A stretch of 64,000 bases of DNA. Origin: Verrucomicrobiaceae bacterium (GTDB lineage Bacteria; Verrucomicrobiota; Verrucomicrobiia; Verrucomicrobiales; Verrucomicrobiaceae). Below the pieces are notes generated by a model that was not told the DNA's origin, did not search any database, and saw only the letters and a list, made by a program, of their open reading frames with translations. The position numbers and the translations under genes were made by a program. How positions within the stretch are numbered: position 1 is the first letter of the stretch; the number at the start of each line of letters is the position of its first letter. Location of the stretch: the NCBI GenBank assembly GCA_015075365.1, contig JABTUN010000003.1, positions 537,060 through 601,059 on the forward strand, in the 5' to 3' direction. Below, piece after piece: positions 7,936-16,735 of this stretch.

Positions 7936-10578
7936 TCATGCCTGACGCAATTTGCGCCTCGAAAACCATTTCCTTACCTCCTCCGCCCACAGCACGCTGC
8001 TGCCGATGAGGCCGAGGAGGAAGAAGTCGGCGAGCGGGATCGGGACGGTGTGGAAGATGTGATTAAGCGTGTCGGTGTAGATGACGAGAACATGCAGCAA
8101 GTTGCCGAGCACGAGGCCGCCGATGAGCCAGCGGTTCTTCAAGACGTCGAGGCTGAGGCTTGATTGGAGGGCGCTGCGGCAGTTCAGCACGTTGAACCAC
8201 TGGCTGATGGCCACCAGCGTGAAGGTCTCCGTCTGCACGAGTTCGAACGGCACGCCGCTTTGCAGCCGCCAGATGAAGAAACTTATGATGGCGGCCACGC
8301 TGGTGCTAACCATGAGCGCCATGCGTTGCCACATAGCCTTTGTGATGAGCGGCTCGCCCACCGGTGTCGGCTTGCGGCGCATTTCATCGCCTTCGAGGCC
8401 TTCCATGATGAGGTTCACGGTCACGGTGCCTTCGGTGACGATGTTGATCCAAAGGATCTGCACCGCGGCGAGCGGCAGCGGATAACCGCACATCAACGTC
8501 AGCAGCAGCACGATGACCTCATCAATGCTCGTGGCGAAGAGGAAGAGCACCACCTTCTTGAGGTTCTGATACACGAGGCGGCCTTCCTCGACGGCTTTGA
8601 CGATGGTGGCGAAGTTGTCGTCGGTGATGACGATCTTGGCCGCGCCTTTCGCCACCTCGGTGCCGGTGATGCCCATCGCCACGCCCACATCTGCTGTGGC
8701 GAGCGCAGGCGCGTCGTTCACGCCATCACCGGTCATCGCGACGACTTGTTTCTGCGATTGGAAGGCCTCCACGATCCGCAGCTTTTGCGCCGGATGCACG
8801 CGCGCGAAGACGGAGATGCGGTCAAGGTTTGCACGCAGGTCCTGCTCGGGCATCAGTTCCAGTTCCGCGCCATCCACAGCGATGTCGCCAGGCTTCGCGA
8901 TGCCCAAAGCGGTCGCGATGGCGAGTCCGGTGGCCTTGTGATCGCCCGTGACCATCACGGGGCGGATTCCCGCGTCCTGGCACTCGGCGACGGCGCTTTT
9001 CACTTCATCACGCGGCGGGTCCATCTGGCCCAAAAGGCCCAAAAAGCGCAGTTGGCCGCGAAACGGCTCAAAACCGGCTTTTTCGTCGATTTGCCCGTTT
9101 TCGAGTTCCGCGACCGCGAGCACGCGAAGGGCCTGCGCGGCCATTTCATTCGCCAGAGCGACCGGTTGAGCATCGCAGAAGGGCAGCAGGCATTCCGGCG
9201 CGCCTTTGACGATGACGCGCGTGCCGTTTTGCGTGGCCATCATCTTCGTGGCGGAGTCGAAGGGCAGCTCGGCATGACGCGGATGCGCTTTGCGCAGCGT
9301 TTCCGGCTCGATGCAGCCTTTCAGAGCCACGGTGAGCAGCGCGGCCTCGGTGGGATCGCCGAGAGCACGCCAGCGCGTGTCCTCGGCATCCGGCGGCACA
9401 AGTTGCGCGTCGTTGCAAAGCACACAGGCCTCCAAAAGACGACGCAGCGCGGGATCGTCGATTTCGTTGCCTTCGTGAAGAAATCGACCTTCCGGCGAAT
9501 AACCCGCTCCGGTGGCCTCGATGCGTCGGCCATCCGGCAACACGAGCGTGGTGACGGTCATCTCGTTCTTCGTGAGCGTGCCCGTTTTGTCGCTGCAAAT
9601 GATGCTCGTCGATCCCAGCGTCTCCACGGCCGCGAGACGGCGCACGATGGCTCCGCGCCGCGCCATGCGCTGCATGCCGACCGCGAGAGCAATGGTCATC
9701 GCCACGGGCAGCCCCTCCGGCACCATCGAGACCATCTGGCTGATGGCGACCATGAAAATATCCACGAACGGAATGCCGCGCATGAGCCCGAAGGCCAGCA
9801 CGAGGGCAAACAAAACGATGCTGGCCGCCACGAGCCATTGCCCGAACTGCGCGAGGCGTGTTTCGAGCGGCGTCTTCGGCTCCTCCGCCGTCGCGGTCAT
9901 GCGGGCGATCTTCCCGACCTCCGTTTGCAACCCGGTGGCGACGACGACGGCCTTTCCACGGCCTGCCGTGAGATGCGTGCCGGAGTAGATCATGTTTTTT
10001 CGATCACCCAGGCCCGCGTCCTCCGGTAGAATGCCCGTGTGTTTCAAAACAGGCAGCGACTCGCCCGTGAGCGCCGCCTCCGTGGCCTCCAAAGCGGCGG
10101 CTTCGAGCAAACGCGCATCCGCGCCGACTTGATCACCCGCAGCGAGCAAGAGGATGTCTCCCGGCACGAGATCACGCGCCTCGATGATGGCTTCATGCCC
10201 GTCACGCACCACGCGCACCTTGAGCGACGACAGTTTTCTCAACGCCGCCATCGAATGCTCCGCGCGACCTTCCTGCACCGCGCCGATGACCGCATTGATG
10301 AAAACGACGACGAGAATGACGACTGCATCGCTCGCATGGCTCATCGCGAAGGAAATAATCGCCGCGACAAAGAGGATGTAGATCAGCGGACTGGCGAATT
10401 GAGCCGCAAAGACCTTCCACATCGGCTTGTGCGCCTCTTCCGGCAGCTCGTTCGGGCCATGCTGCACGAGGCGTGCGGCGGCCTCGGCGGAGGTGAGGCC
10501 GGTTTGAGAGTCGCTTTGGATCGCGAGCAGCGCATCAACTGCGCTTTCCGTATGCCAGGGACGAGGTGCGGGAGGCAT
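7936..10578 (-). CDS. P-type cation-transporting ATPase, class II
   Basis: This 880-residue inner-membrane pump carries an N-terminal cation-ATPase domain (GLTSAEAAARLVQHGPNELP), an actuator TGES motif and a TM4 motif PEGLP. The phosphorylation motif DKTGTLT has its aspartate at residue 330, and the hinge TGDGVNDAPAL and a C-terminal membrane domain follow. PEGLP and the layout place it with Ca2+/SERCA-PMCA-type class II pumps rather than heavy-metal pumps, though the ion is inferred. I start it at 10578 (MPPAPRPWHTESAV); an in-frame start at 10668 would add a 30-residue extension not typical of the family. The CorC-like gene follows on the same strand. Confidence 0.93.
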   Translation of the reverse strand: MPPAPRPWHTESAVDALLAIQSDSQTGLTSAEAAARLVQHGPNELPEEAHKPMWKVFAAQFASPLIYILFVAAIISFAMSHASDAVVILVVVFINAVIGAVQEGRAEHSMAALRKLSSLKVRVVRDGHEAIIEARDLVPGDILLLAAGDQVGADARLLEAAALEATEAALTGESLPVLKHTGILPEDAGLGDRKNMIYSGTHLTAGRGKAVVVATGLQTEVGKIARMTATAEEPKTPLETRLAQFGQWLVAASIVLFALVLAFGLMRGIPFVDIFMVAISQMVSMVPEGLPVAMTIALAVGMQRMARRGAIVRRLAAVETLGSTSIICSDKTGTLTKNEMTVTTLVLPDGRRIEATGAGYSPEGRFLHEGNEIDDPALRRLLEACVLCNDAQLVPPDAEDTRWRALGDPTEAALLTVALKGCIEPETLRKAHPRHAELPFDSATKMMATQNGTRVIVKGAPECLLPFCDAQPVALANEMAAQALRVLAVAELENGQIDEKAGFEPFRGQLRFLGLLGQMDPPRDEVKSAVAECQDAGIRPVMVTGDHKATGLAIATALGIAKPGDIAVDGAELELMPEQDLRANLDRISVFARVHPAQKLRIVEAFQSQKQVVAMTGDGVNDAPALATADVGVAMGITGTEVAKGAAKIVITDDNFATIVKAVEEGRLVYQNLKKVVLFLFATSIDEVIVLLLTLMCGYPLPLAAVQILWINIVTEGTVTVNLIMEGLEGDEMRRKPTPVGEPLITKAMWQRMALMVSTSVAAIISFFIWRLQSGVPFELVQTETFTLVAISQWFNVLNCRSALQSSLSLDVLKNRWLIGGLVLGNLLHVLVIYTDTLNHIFHTVPIPLADFFLLGLIGSSVLWAEEVRKWFSRRKLRQA

Positions 10579-10798
10579 GAGGCGAGCATAACCTGCCCAC
10601 AGGTATCCGCCATGACCGCCTGAGAAAAGCAGCAGGACGATTTGCCTGACAATTTTCGCCCGAAGCATGCCAAGCCGGGAAAAGACTCCTGCGGGCCTGG
10701 ATGCGATTCTATCCCCGCAAGCGCAGCTTTAGAAGCTCGAACCGGCGCGGGCTTTTGAGGCTCTTCATTCCGCCGGGCATTCAACCCTCATTCAAACC

Positions 10799-11248
10799 AT
10801 GAACAGTCTGACACAATGGAACCCCTTCCGGGATTTCACGGAATGGGAGAACCGCCTGAGCCGCGCCCTAGGAATCGGTGCGCGAGCAGGCAATGGCAAG
10901 GAATCCATCTCCGTGGCGCAATGGTCGCCCGCGGTGGACATTTCCGAGGACGACAAGGAGTTCCTCGTCAAAGCGGAGCTGCCTGAGCTCAAGAAAGAGG
11001 AGATCAAGGTCTCCGTGGAAAACGGCGAGCTGAGCATCACAGGCGAGCGCAAGTTCGAGAAGGAGGAGAAAGAGAAGAAATACCACCGGATCGAGCGCTC
11101 CTATGGCAGCTTCATGCGCAGTTTCACACTGCCTGACAATGTGAGCGCGGACAAGGTCAGCGCCGAGTTCAAGGACGGCCTGCTGCTCGTGCACCTGCCA
11201 AAAACGGAGGTTGTGAAGCCAAAGTCGGTGCAGGTGGCGGTGAGTTGA
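10799..11248 (+). CDS. Hsp20 small heat shock protein
   Basis: The 149-residue cytoplasmic ATP-independent holdase has an alpha-crystallin domain at about residues 45-140. Recognisable parts are WSPAVDISEDDKEFLV, the charged ELPELKKEEIKVSVENGELSITGERK region, the RSYGSFMRSFTLP strand and the FKDGLLLVHLPK strand. The N-terminal arm (QWNPFRDFTEWENRL) is typical of class A bacterial Hsp20. I do not see a CIRCE-type inverted repeat in the ~220 bp upstream, so its regulation is not apparent. A strong hairpin follows the stop codon. Confidence 0.95.
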   Translation: MNSLTQWNPFRDFTEWENRLSRALGIGARAGNGKESISVAQWSPAVDISEDDKEFLVKAELPELKKEEIKVSVENGELSITGERKFEKEEKEKKYHRIERSYGSFMRSFTLPDNVSADKVSAEFKDGLLLVHLPKTEVVKPKSVQVAVS

Positions 11249-11276
11249 CCGGTGCCTTGCAGCGCATGCTTCGTCC

Positions 11277-11302
11277 ACGCGGCAGGGGGTGCCCTGCCGC
11301 GT
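11277..11302. terminator. GC-rich terminator-like hairpin between convergent genes
   Basis: The perfect 11-bp arms ACGCGGCAGGG and CCCTGCCGCGT enclose a GGTG loop, followed on the + strand by gcttgttt. It lies 30 bp after the hsp20 stop and just before the DUF2490 stop on the opposite strand, so it probably terminates hsp20 and perhaps both. The T-tract is short. Confidence 0.65.
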
Positions 11303-11309
11303 GCTTGTT

Positions 11310-11954
11310 TCAGAAGCGCACGCGCAGCCAGCTGTCGATGATGGATTCGTGGTCCCAGGTGGCGCTGATGCGGGAGGAAAGGATCATGTAAAAGAGGTCA
11401 AGTTCGGCCTGCCGGCCAGTTTTGAAGGTGAGTCCGAGCGGGATGAGGCGGTTTTCGGTCCATGGGCGGCGGTGGAGGTCGGTGAGCCACTCATTGCTGG
11501 CAAAAACGCGCGTCAGCGGCCCGAGCGGCCGCGGCAGCGTCCAGGCGAGCTGAAGGCGATGGCGCAGGCGGTGCGTGGTGAAGCTCTCCTCCTCGTTCCA
11601 GCGCCACTCCATGCGGTTGCGCAGTTCCAGGGAGAGGTGCGGGGTGAGGTCGAAGTGAGGATTGATCTCCAACTCGGGACGAAACTGCATGAAGCGATCC
11701 TGCGTGCGGGTGTTCTCAATACGCAGCAACGAGAGGCCGATGCCTGCATCCAGCCAAGGAAGCAGCGTCTGGCGAAAGCGCGGGCTGGCGATCTGCACGT
11801 GCGCGCCTTCGCCGGTGTCGAGGTGGTTGCCGAGGAACAGCCAGGCCCGGCGGGCGTCATCCCGCCAGAAGTCCAGCGAGGACCAGGCCCACCATTCGTC
11901 CGCGTGGACGGCATGGGCGAGCAGGAGGGGCCAGACAAAGAAAAGCAGTCTCAT
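11310..11954 (-). CDS. DUF2490-family outer-membrane-like protein
   Basis: The 214-residue protein has an N-terminal signal peptide (MRLLFFVWPLLLAHAVHA, cleavage probably before DEWWAW). The rest alternates polar and hydrophobic residues with many Trp, Arg and Phe, and ends in SWLRVRF, a C-terminal aromatic residue typical of beta-barrel proteins. The pattern RFRQTLLPWLDAGIGL followed by R-P-E-L-E-INP matches the DUF2490 family, which is predicted to form outer-membrane beta barrels. No function is known. It is convergent with hsp20. Confidence 0.75.
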   Translation of the reverse strand: MRLLFFVWPLLLAHAVHADEWWAWSSLDFWRDDARRAWLFLGNHLDTGEGAHVQIASPRFRQTLLPWLDAGIGLSLLRIENTRTQDRFMQFRPELEINPHFDLTPHLSLELRNRMEWRWNEEESFTTHRLRHRLQLAWTLPRPLGPLTRVFASNEWLTDLHRRPWTENRLIPLGLTFKTGRQAELDLFYMILSSRISATWDHESIIDSWLRVRF

Positions 11955-12028
11955 GGACTGGGCGGCAGAGAATGAAGGATGCCAGGTTCACAAAATGAGC
12001 GCGGCGAATGACAGGCAGGTGAAGATCA

Positions 12029-13648
12029 GTGGCTTGGCAGATTCGCCGGGACACGCCAGAATCTCATCCTGTGATCCCACCCGACACCCAGCGCGTGCTC
12101 GACTTTCTTGGCGACGCACGATCCTATCCGCATCGTCCTGCCTCGGTGACGATGGTGCAGACGCATGCGTCGTGGGTCTTCCTCGCGCCGCCCCTTGTCT
12201 TCAAGATGAAGAAGCCGGTGAACTTTGGCTTCCTCGACTTCTCAACGCTCGAAAAGCGCCGGGTGGACTGTGAAAACGAGGTGACGCTGAACCGCCGCCT
12301 CGCGCCGGGCGTTTACCTCGGCGTGGAGCCGGTCTGTGAGGGGCCGGACGGCCCGTGCCTGGGCGGCATGGGGCCTGTGCTGGAGTGGGTGGTGAAAATG
12401 CGGCAGATGGACGCGCGGCAGTTTCTCAGCCAGCGCCTGCGCCGTGGTGAGGTGGATGAGGCGATGATCGGACGCGTCGTGGAGCGCCTGGAGGCGTTTT
12501 ATCGCACGCAGCCGCCGCTGCCCCTGGCGGAGGTGGCGCAGGCGTGCCGGCGGCTGGAAGAGTGCGTGCGCGGCAACTTCAGCGCCGCTCTCGAATTCAC
12601 CGGGCACAGCCTCTCCGGCCCGGCGCTGGCGGCCATCGAGGCATTCAGCACCACTTTTGAGGACCACTGGCGCTCCCTGCTCGAATCACGCGCCCGGAAC
12701 GGCTGGATTCGTGACGGCCACGGGGATCTGCACAGCGAGCACATCCACATCAGCACGGACACGGTGGACATCTATGACTGCACGGAGTTCAACGACGCGT
12801 TCCGCCATATCGACGTGGCCTGTGACGTGGCCTTTCTGGCGATGGACCTCGACTTTCACGAGCGCCCGGAGCTCTCGCGCCTTTTTGTGACACAGTTCGC
12901 CGCGCACATGCGTGACAGCGAACTGGAGTTGCTGATGGACTTCTACAAATGCTATCGCGCCTGCGTGCGTGGCAAGGTGGAGAGCCTGCACAGCATGGGC
13001 GAGACGGTGGGGGCGGTGGAGCGCACGGCCAGTCTCGACCTGGCGCGGCGTTACTTCCGGCTGGCACTGCGGTATGCGCTGGGAGGATCGAGTCCGCGCG
13101 TATGGGTGTGCATGGGACGCGTGGCATCGGGAAAATCTGCCCTTGCGGATGCCCTGGGCCGGGAAACGGGCTGGCGGGTGGTGTCTTCCGACCGAGTGCG
13201 TAAATCGCTGGCCGGCGTGCCCTTGACCGTGCGCGGTGGTCAGGAGGAGCGCGCGCGGCTTTATTCTGTCGAGATGACACAGCGCGTGTATGACGAGCTG
13301 TGGCGCGTCGCGCAGAGTGAGGTGGAGCAGGGACGCAGTGTGATCCTTGATGCCACGTTCTCGCTTCGCGCCCAGCGTGACGCGATGAGGCAGAAAGGGG
13401 GCCTCATCACCTGGATTGTAGCCGAGGCAGGCGATTCCATGACGCTGCGCCGTCTTCGTGAGCGTGAAAACGGGGGCGGTGTGGTCTCCGATGCGCGCGT
13501 GGAGGATCAGGCGGCGCTGAACAGCCGGTTCGAGCCGCCCGATGAACTGCCCGCAGGTGAATGGCTGCGCATCACCACCGAATCGGAGACGGAGACCACG
13601 CTGGAGCGCCTGATGGTGGAAATCGCCACGCGAAACGCGCGGACTTGA
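12029..13648 (+). CDS. Fused aminoglycoside-phosphotransferase-like / P-loop kinase protein
   Basis: This 539-residue protein has two parts. Residues about 1-345 form an aminoglycoside/choline-kinase-like fold (VFLAPPLVFKMKKPVNFGFLDFST; catalytic-loop-like RDGHGDLHSEHI; later DCTEFNDAFRHIDVACD). Residues about 355-520 form an AAA/zeta-toxin-like nucleotide kinase with the P-loop GRVASGKSALA and the segment SVILDATF. This COG2187+COG0645 fusion is widespread and uncharacterised; phosphorylation of a small molecule is likely. The gene probably begins at GTG 12029; a GTG at 12071 (VIPPDTQRVLDF) is an alternative, and neither has a strong ribosome binding site. Confidence 0.85.
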   Translation: MAWQIRRDTPESHPVIPPDTQRVLDFLGDARSYPHRPASVTMVQTHASWVFLAPPLVFKMKKPVNFGFLDFSTLEKRRVDCENEVTLNRRLAPGVYLGVEPVCEGPDGPCLGGMGPVLEWVVKMRQMDARQFLSQRLRRGEVDEAMIGRVVERLEAFYRTQPPLPLAEVAQACRRLEECVRGNFSAALEFTGHSLSGPALAAIEAFSTTFEDHWRSLLESRARNGWIRDGHGDLHSEHIHISTDTVDIYDCTEFNDAFRHIDVACDVAFLAMDLDFHERPELSRLFVTQFAAHMRDSELELLMDFYKCYRACVRGKVESLHSMGETVGAVERTASLDLARRYFRLALRYALGGSSPRVWVCMGRVASGKSALADALGRETGWRVVSSDRVRKSLAGVPLTVRGGQEERARLYSVEMTQRVYDELWRVAQSEVEQGRSVILDATFSLRAQRDAMRQKGGLITWIVAEAGDSMTLRRLRERENGGGVVSDARVEDQAALNSRFEPPDELPAGEWLRITTESETETTLERLMVEIATRNART

Positions 13649-13672
13649 CCAGCGGCGCATCGGGGGCACAGC

Positions 13673-14494
13673 ATGCGCCTCATGCCACAGTGGTTTGTCG
13701 AGCTTCATCCCGCCTGGCAGGCGTTCCTGGCCTGCCTCTTCACCTGGGGCGTCACGGCTTTGGGGGCGTCGCTGGTGTTTTTCTTCAAGGCGATGAACCG
13801 CCGTGTCATGGACGGCATGATGGGCTTTGCGGCCGGTGTGATGATCGCCGCCAGCTTTTGGTCACTGCTGGCGCCGGCCATCGAGATGGCGCGGGGGCAG
13901 GGCGTGCCGCCGTGGTGGCCCGCAGCCGCTGGATTTGTGCTGGGCGGCCTGTTTCTGTGGGGCATGAATTTCGTGCTGCCGCACCTGCACATCGACTATC
14001 CAATGGCGGAGGCCGAGGGGGTGAGGACCACCTGGAGGCGCGGCGTGCTCGTGGTGCTGGCGATCACGCTGCACAACATTCCCGAGGGCCTGGCCGTGGG
14101 GGTGGCCTTTGGTGCGGTGCAGGCGGGTCTGGATTGCGGCACGCTGGGGGCGGCGGTGGCGCTGGCGATCGGTATTGGCCTGCAAAACTTTCCGGAGGGA
14201 GCTGCCGTGGCGATGCCGCTGCGTCGCGAGGGCATGAGCAGGGGGAAATCCTTCTGGTATGGGCAGCTCTCCGCCGCCGTGGAGCCTGTGGCCGCGGTGG
14301 CGGGAGCGCTGGCGGTCATGCAGATGCACGCGCTGCTGCCCTACGCGCTTTCCTTCGCCGCCGGGGCCATGATGTATGTCGTGGTGGAGGAACTGATCCC
14401 GGAGGCACAGCGCGAGCGCAACATGCACACGACCACCCTGGGCGCGATGGCCGGCTTCACCGTGATGATGGTGCTGGACGTGGCGCTGGGCTGA
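13673..14494 (+). CDS. ZIP-family metal transporter
   Basis: The 273-residue inner-membrane protein has about eight hydrophobic helices. TM4 has the metal-binding signature HNIPEGLAVG and TM5 has the matching NFPEGAAV, which together form the binuclear metal site of ZIP/ZupT transporters for Zn2+ and related divalent cations. The central loop carries the histidines of LPHLHIDYP. Starts at 13673 (MRLMPQ) or 13682 (MPQWF) are both possible. The stop abuts the cbpM stop on the other strand, so the two transcripts converge directly with no visible terminator. Confidence 0.93.
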   Translation: MRLMPQWFVELHPAWQAFLACLFTWGVTALGASLVFFFKAMNRRVMDGMMGFAAGVMIAASFWSLLAPAIEMARGQGVPPWWPAAAGFVLGGLFLWGMNFVLPHLHIDYPMAEAEGVRTTWRRGVLVVLAITLHNIPEGLAVGVAFGAVQAGLDCGTLGAAVALAIGIGLQNFPEGAAVAMPLRREGMSRGKSFWYGQLSAAVEPVAAVAGALAVMQMHALLPYALSFAAGAMMYVVVEELIPEAQRERNMHTTTLGAMAGFTVMMVLDVALG

Positions 14495-14737
14495 TCACCG
14501 CCGTGCGCGCAGGTCCTGGCGCAACTGCTCCACCTCCTCCAGCAGGTGTTGCAGCAGTTTGATACCACTGAGATTCATCTCGCAGGTTTCGCGCAAGTGC
14601 TCCAGCCGTCGCAGGCAGCGCACCGTGTCGTCATCGAACTGCGGATGGATGATGCCGTGCTCCTGATACTGCACGAGCGTCTGGGTGGAGATGCCTGTCA
14701 TCTGGGCGAGCACTTCGAGGGTGTAGGTTTCGTTCAT
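14495..14737 (-). CDS. cbpM: CbpM-type chaperone modulator
   Basis: The 80-residue MerR-like helix-turn-helix protein (LEVLAQMTGISTQTLVQYQEHGIIHP) has a C-terminal helix (GIKLLQHLLEEVEQLRQDL). In E. coli, CbpM binds the J domain of CbpA and inhibits both its co-chaperone and DNA-binding functions. The identification rests on size, fold pattern and context: the start codon lies one nucleotide after the stop of the DnaJ/CbpA-like gene. Without that neighbour it would be called an unassigned MerR-like protein. Confidence 0.85.
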   Translation of the reverse strand: MNETYTLEVLAQMTGISTQTLVQYQEHGIIHPQFDDDTVRCLRRLEHLRETCEMNLSGIKLLQHLLEEVEQLRQDLRARR

Positions 14738-14738
14738 C

Positions 14739-15719
14739 TCAGGCGCGTGGGTTGAAGGTGGAAGTGGCGCGGAGTTTTTCCCATAGCTCGCGCTCGGCGG
14801 TGGTGACGCGCTCTGGCAGCACGATGTTGATCATCACAAAGTAGTCGCCTCGCTCGCCCGTCTTGCCCTTTGGCAGGCCTTTGCCGCGCACACGGAGCTG
14901 CTGGCCGTCGTTCGAGCCCGCGGGGACGCGCAATTTGATGCTGCCGTCGAGCGTCGGCACGATGACCTCCGCACCCAGCACGGCCTCCCACGGGGCCACG
15001 TTGAGGTCGTGCAGCACATCCGCGTCACGTGTGGTGAAGTCCGGATGCGCGGCGTGGCGCACGCGTAGATACAGATCGCCTGCCTCGCCTCCATTCCGCC
15101 CGGGCTCGCCCTGGCCGGGCACGCGGATGCGCCGGCCATCGGTGGCTCCGGGCGGGATGCGCACCTGGAACTCATGCGTCTCCACCGCACCGGTCTGGCG
15201 GTTGACCGTTTGCATGGAAATGGGCCGCAAGGTGCCGTGCATGGCTTCCTCCAGCGTCACCAGGATGTCGCCCTCGATGTCGTGGCCGCGGCGTGCGCGT
15301 GCCCTGGTGGTGGACCTTGGCATCGTTTCGGGCTCAAAGTCCTGCGGGAAGCCATAGCGGCTCCCGCCGCTGAAGTACTGCTCGAAGAAGTCGCTGAAGC
15401 CGGTGCCGCCGAAGTGGAACTCCTGCGCGCTGCCGCCCCCGGGGCCTTCCGCGTACTGCCAGCCGGGTGGCGGCTCGTGTCCGCCCGCCTCATTCCAGCG
15501 CGCGCCGAGCACATCGTACTTTTTGCGCTTCTCCGGGTCGCTAAGCACCTCGTTGGCCTCGTTGATCTCCTTGAACTTTTCCTCCGCTGCCTTCTTGTCC
15601 GTCGCAGTGTCGGGATGGTGCTGCCGGGCGAGCTTGCGGAAGGCTTTCTTGATGTCATCAGGACTCGCGTCGCGCGGGACGCCGAGTGTGGCGTAGTAGT
15701 CTTTGAACTGGGCGGGCAT
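14739..15719 (-). CDS. cbpA: CbpA-like DnaJ-class co-chaperone
   Basis: The 326-residue J-domain protein stimulates DnaK ATPase and binds unfolded clients. The J domain spans residues about 6-70 (DYYATLGVPRDASPDDIKKAF) with the HPD motif at 35-37. A Gly/Phe-rich linker (GGTGFSDFFEQYFSGG) follows and then two C-terminal substrate-binding domains (RRIRVPGQGEPGRNGG, KLRVPAGSNDGQQLRVRGKG). There is no zinc-finger cysteine cluster, so it is a class II J protein of the CbpA/DjlA-independent type. It is cotranscribed with cbpM, one nucleotide away. With hsp20 a few kb off, this part of the window is rich in proteostasis genes. Confidence 0.93.
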   Translation of the reverse strand: MPAQFKDYYATLGVPRDASPDDIKKAFRKLARQHHPDTATDKKAAEEKFKEINEANEVLSDPEKRKKYDVLGARWNEAGGHEPPPGWQYAEGPGGGSAQEFHFGGTGFSDFFEQYFSGGSRYGFPQDFEPETMPRSTTRARARRGHDIEGDILVTLEEAMHGTLRPISMQTVNRQTGAVETHEFQVRIPPGATDGRRIRVPGQGEPGRNGGEAGDLYLRVRHAAHPDFTTRDADVLHDLNVAPWEAVLGAEVIVPTLDGSIKLRVPAGSNDGQQLRVRGKGLPKGKTGERGDYFVMINIVLPERVTTAERELWEKLRATSTFNPRA

Positions 15720-15880
15720 GGTTGTCGGTTAGTGAGGAAAATGAACGCGGCCCATGAATCTGTCATGGCGATTCATTGCTCCGGGATTGCCTGGGAGAGG
15801 CGCAGGCCGGCACGGTGCTCCGAAGCATGGCCTCCAGGGGCTGCAAGCGCGCAAAGCAGCCTGGCCTGGCGCTGGTGGCC

Positions 15881-16597
15881 TTATGCCTTCAGTCCGCGTG
15901 CACGCTGCCTCGGCATGGAGGCAGTCTCCGCGGCCTGATGGAACTCCACGATGTTCGACGCGGCCTTTGAGTCCTCGATCAGATTGACGATTTCGATCCC
16001 GGCGCGCTCCAGATCATGCATCAGGGAGCGCGCCCGCGCGCTGAGAAACGCATAGCCCAGGTAAGCGGGAATCGCGATCACGAGACCGAGCGCGGCGGTG
16101 ATCAGGCTTTGATAGACCCCGTGGGCCACATCCGCAGGCGTGGTGAGACCGTTGGAGGAGTAGAGCTTTGTGAAGCTGTCCAGCAGTCCGATCAACGTGC
16201 CCAGCAGTCCGATCAGCGGCCCAATGTGTGCGATGGCGTTCAACAAACTAAGAAAGCGCTCGAAACGGGGTACTTCGAGCTGGCCAGCCTCCTGCACGAT
16301 CTCTTTGAGCTGCTCGCGTGGTGCCTGGTGGCGCAGCAGGGCGGCGTGGATCACGCGCCCGGCGGGCACCCGTGTGGCCACGCACTCCTGCAGGGCCTCC
16401 GCGTAGTTCCGGCGGCTGATCAGCGTGGCCAGCCCGGCCAGAAACTCTCCGATGTTCATGCTCGCACGATGGAAATAAGCCATGCGCTCCACGAAAATCG
16501 CCCCCGCCAGGCAGAGGCACGCCAGGAGGAGCCAGACGAGCGGGCCGCCCTTTGAAACAAGTTCCAAGGGACCGGTGGTGCTGCTGAGATCAATCAT
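15881..16597 (-). CDS. MotA/TolQ/ExbB-family proton channel protein without a visible partner
   Basis: The 238-residue inner-membrane protein has three hydrophobic segments: PLVWLLLACLCLAGAIFV near the N terminus, then AIAHIGPLIGLLGTLIGLLDSF and LITAALGLVIAIPAYLGYAF. The last two match the conserved TolQ/ExbB core. These proteins form the pentameric proton-conducting part of Ton, Tol or related motors and work with an ExbD/TolR subunit. No such gene is adjacent: downstream on the same strand comes cbpA, upstream the LOG gene. The start at 16597 (MIDLSSTTGP) is preferred over 16735, which would add an unlikely Arg-rich 46-residue extension. Confidence 0.85.
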   Translation of the reverse strand: MIDLSSTTGPLELVSKGGPLVWLLLACLCLAGAIFVERMAYFHRASMNIGEFLAGLATLISRRNYAEALQECVATRVPAGRVIHAALLRHQAPREQLKEIVQEAGQLEVPRFERFLSLLNAIAHIGPLIGLLGTLIGLLDSFTKLYSSNGLTTPADVAHGVYQSLITAALGLVIAIPAYLGYAFLSARARSLMHDLERAGIEIVNLIEDSKAASNIVEFHQAAETASMPRQRARGLKA

Positions 16598-16735
16598 GTT
16601 CGGGAGAGTGGTAGCAACTTGCAGGCCGGAAATGGAAAGTTCAAGGCTCAATCTTGCGTGTGGCCGGGTCCGCTGGGCAGCCGGGGAGGGGGCGTGTTCC
16701 TCAAAATCGGCGCGGCGGACCGGCCTGGGAAGCAC

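Noticed and set aside
8164..10029. 621-residue plus-strand reading frame
   Set aside because: Antisense to the P-type ATPase, whose DKTGTLT and TGDGVND motifs are unambiguous.
10579..10798. CIRCE heat-shock operator upstream of hsp20
   Set aside because: No TTAGCACTC-N9-GAGTGCTAA-type inverted repeat is present.
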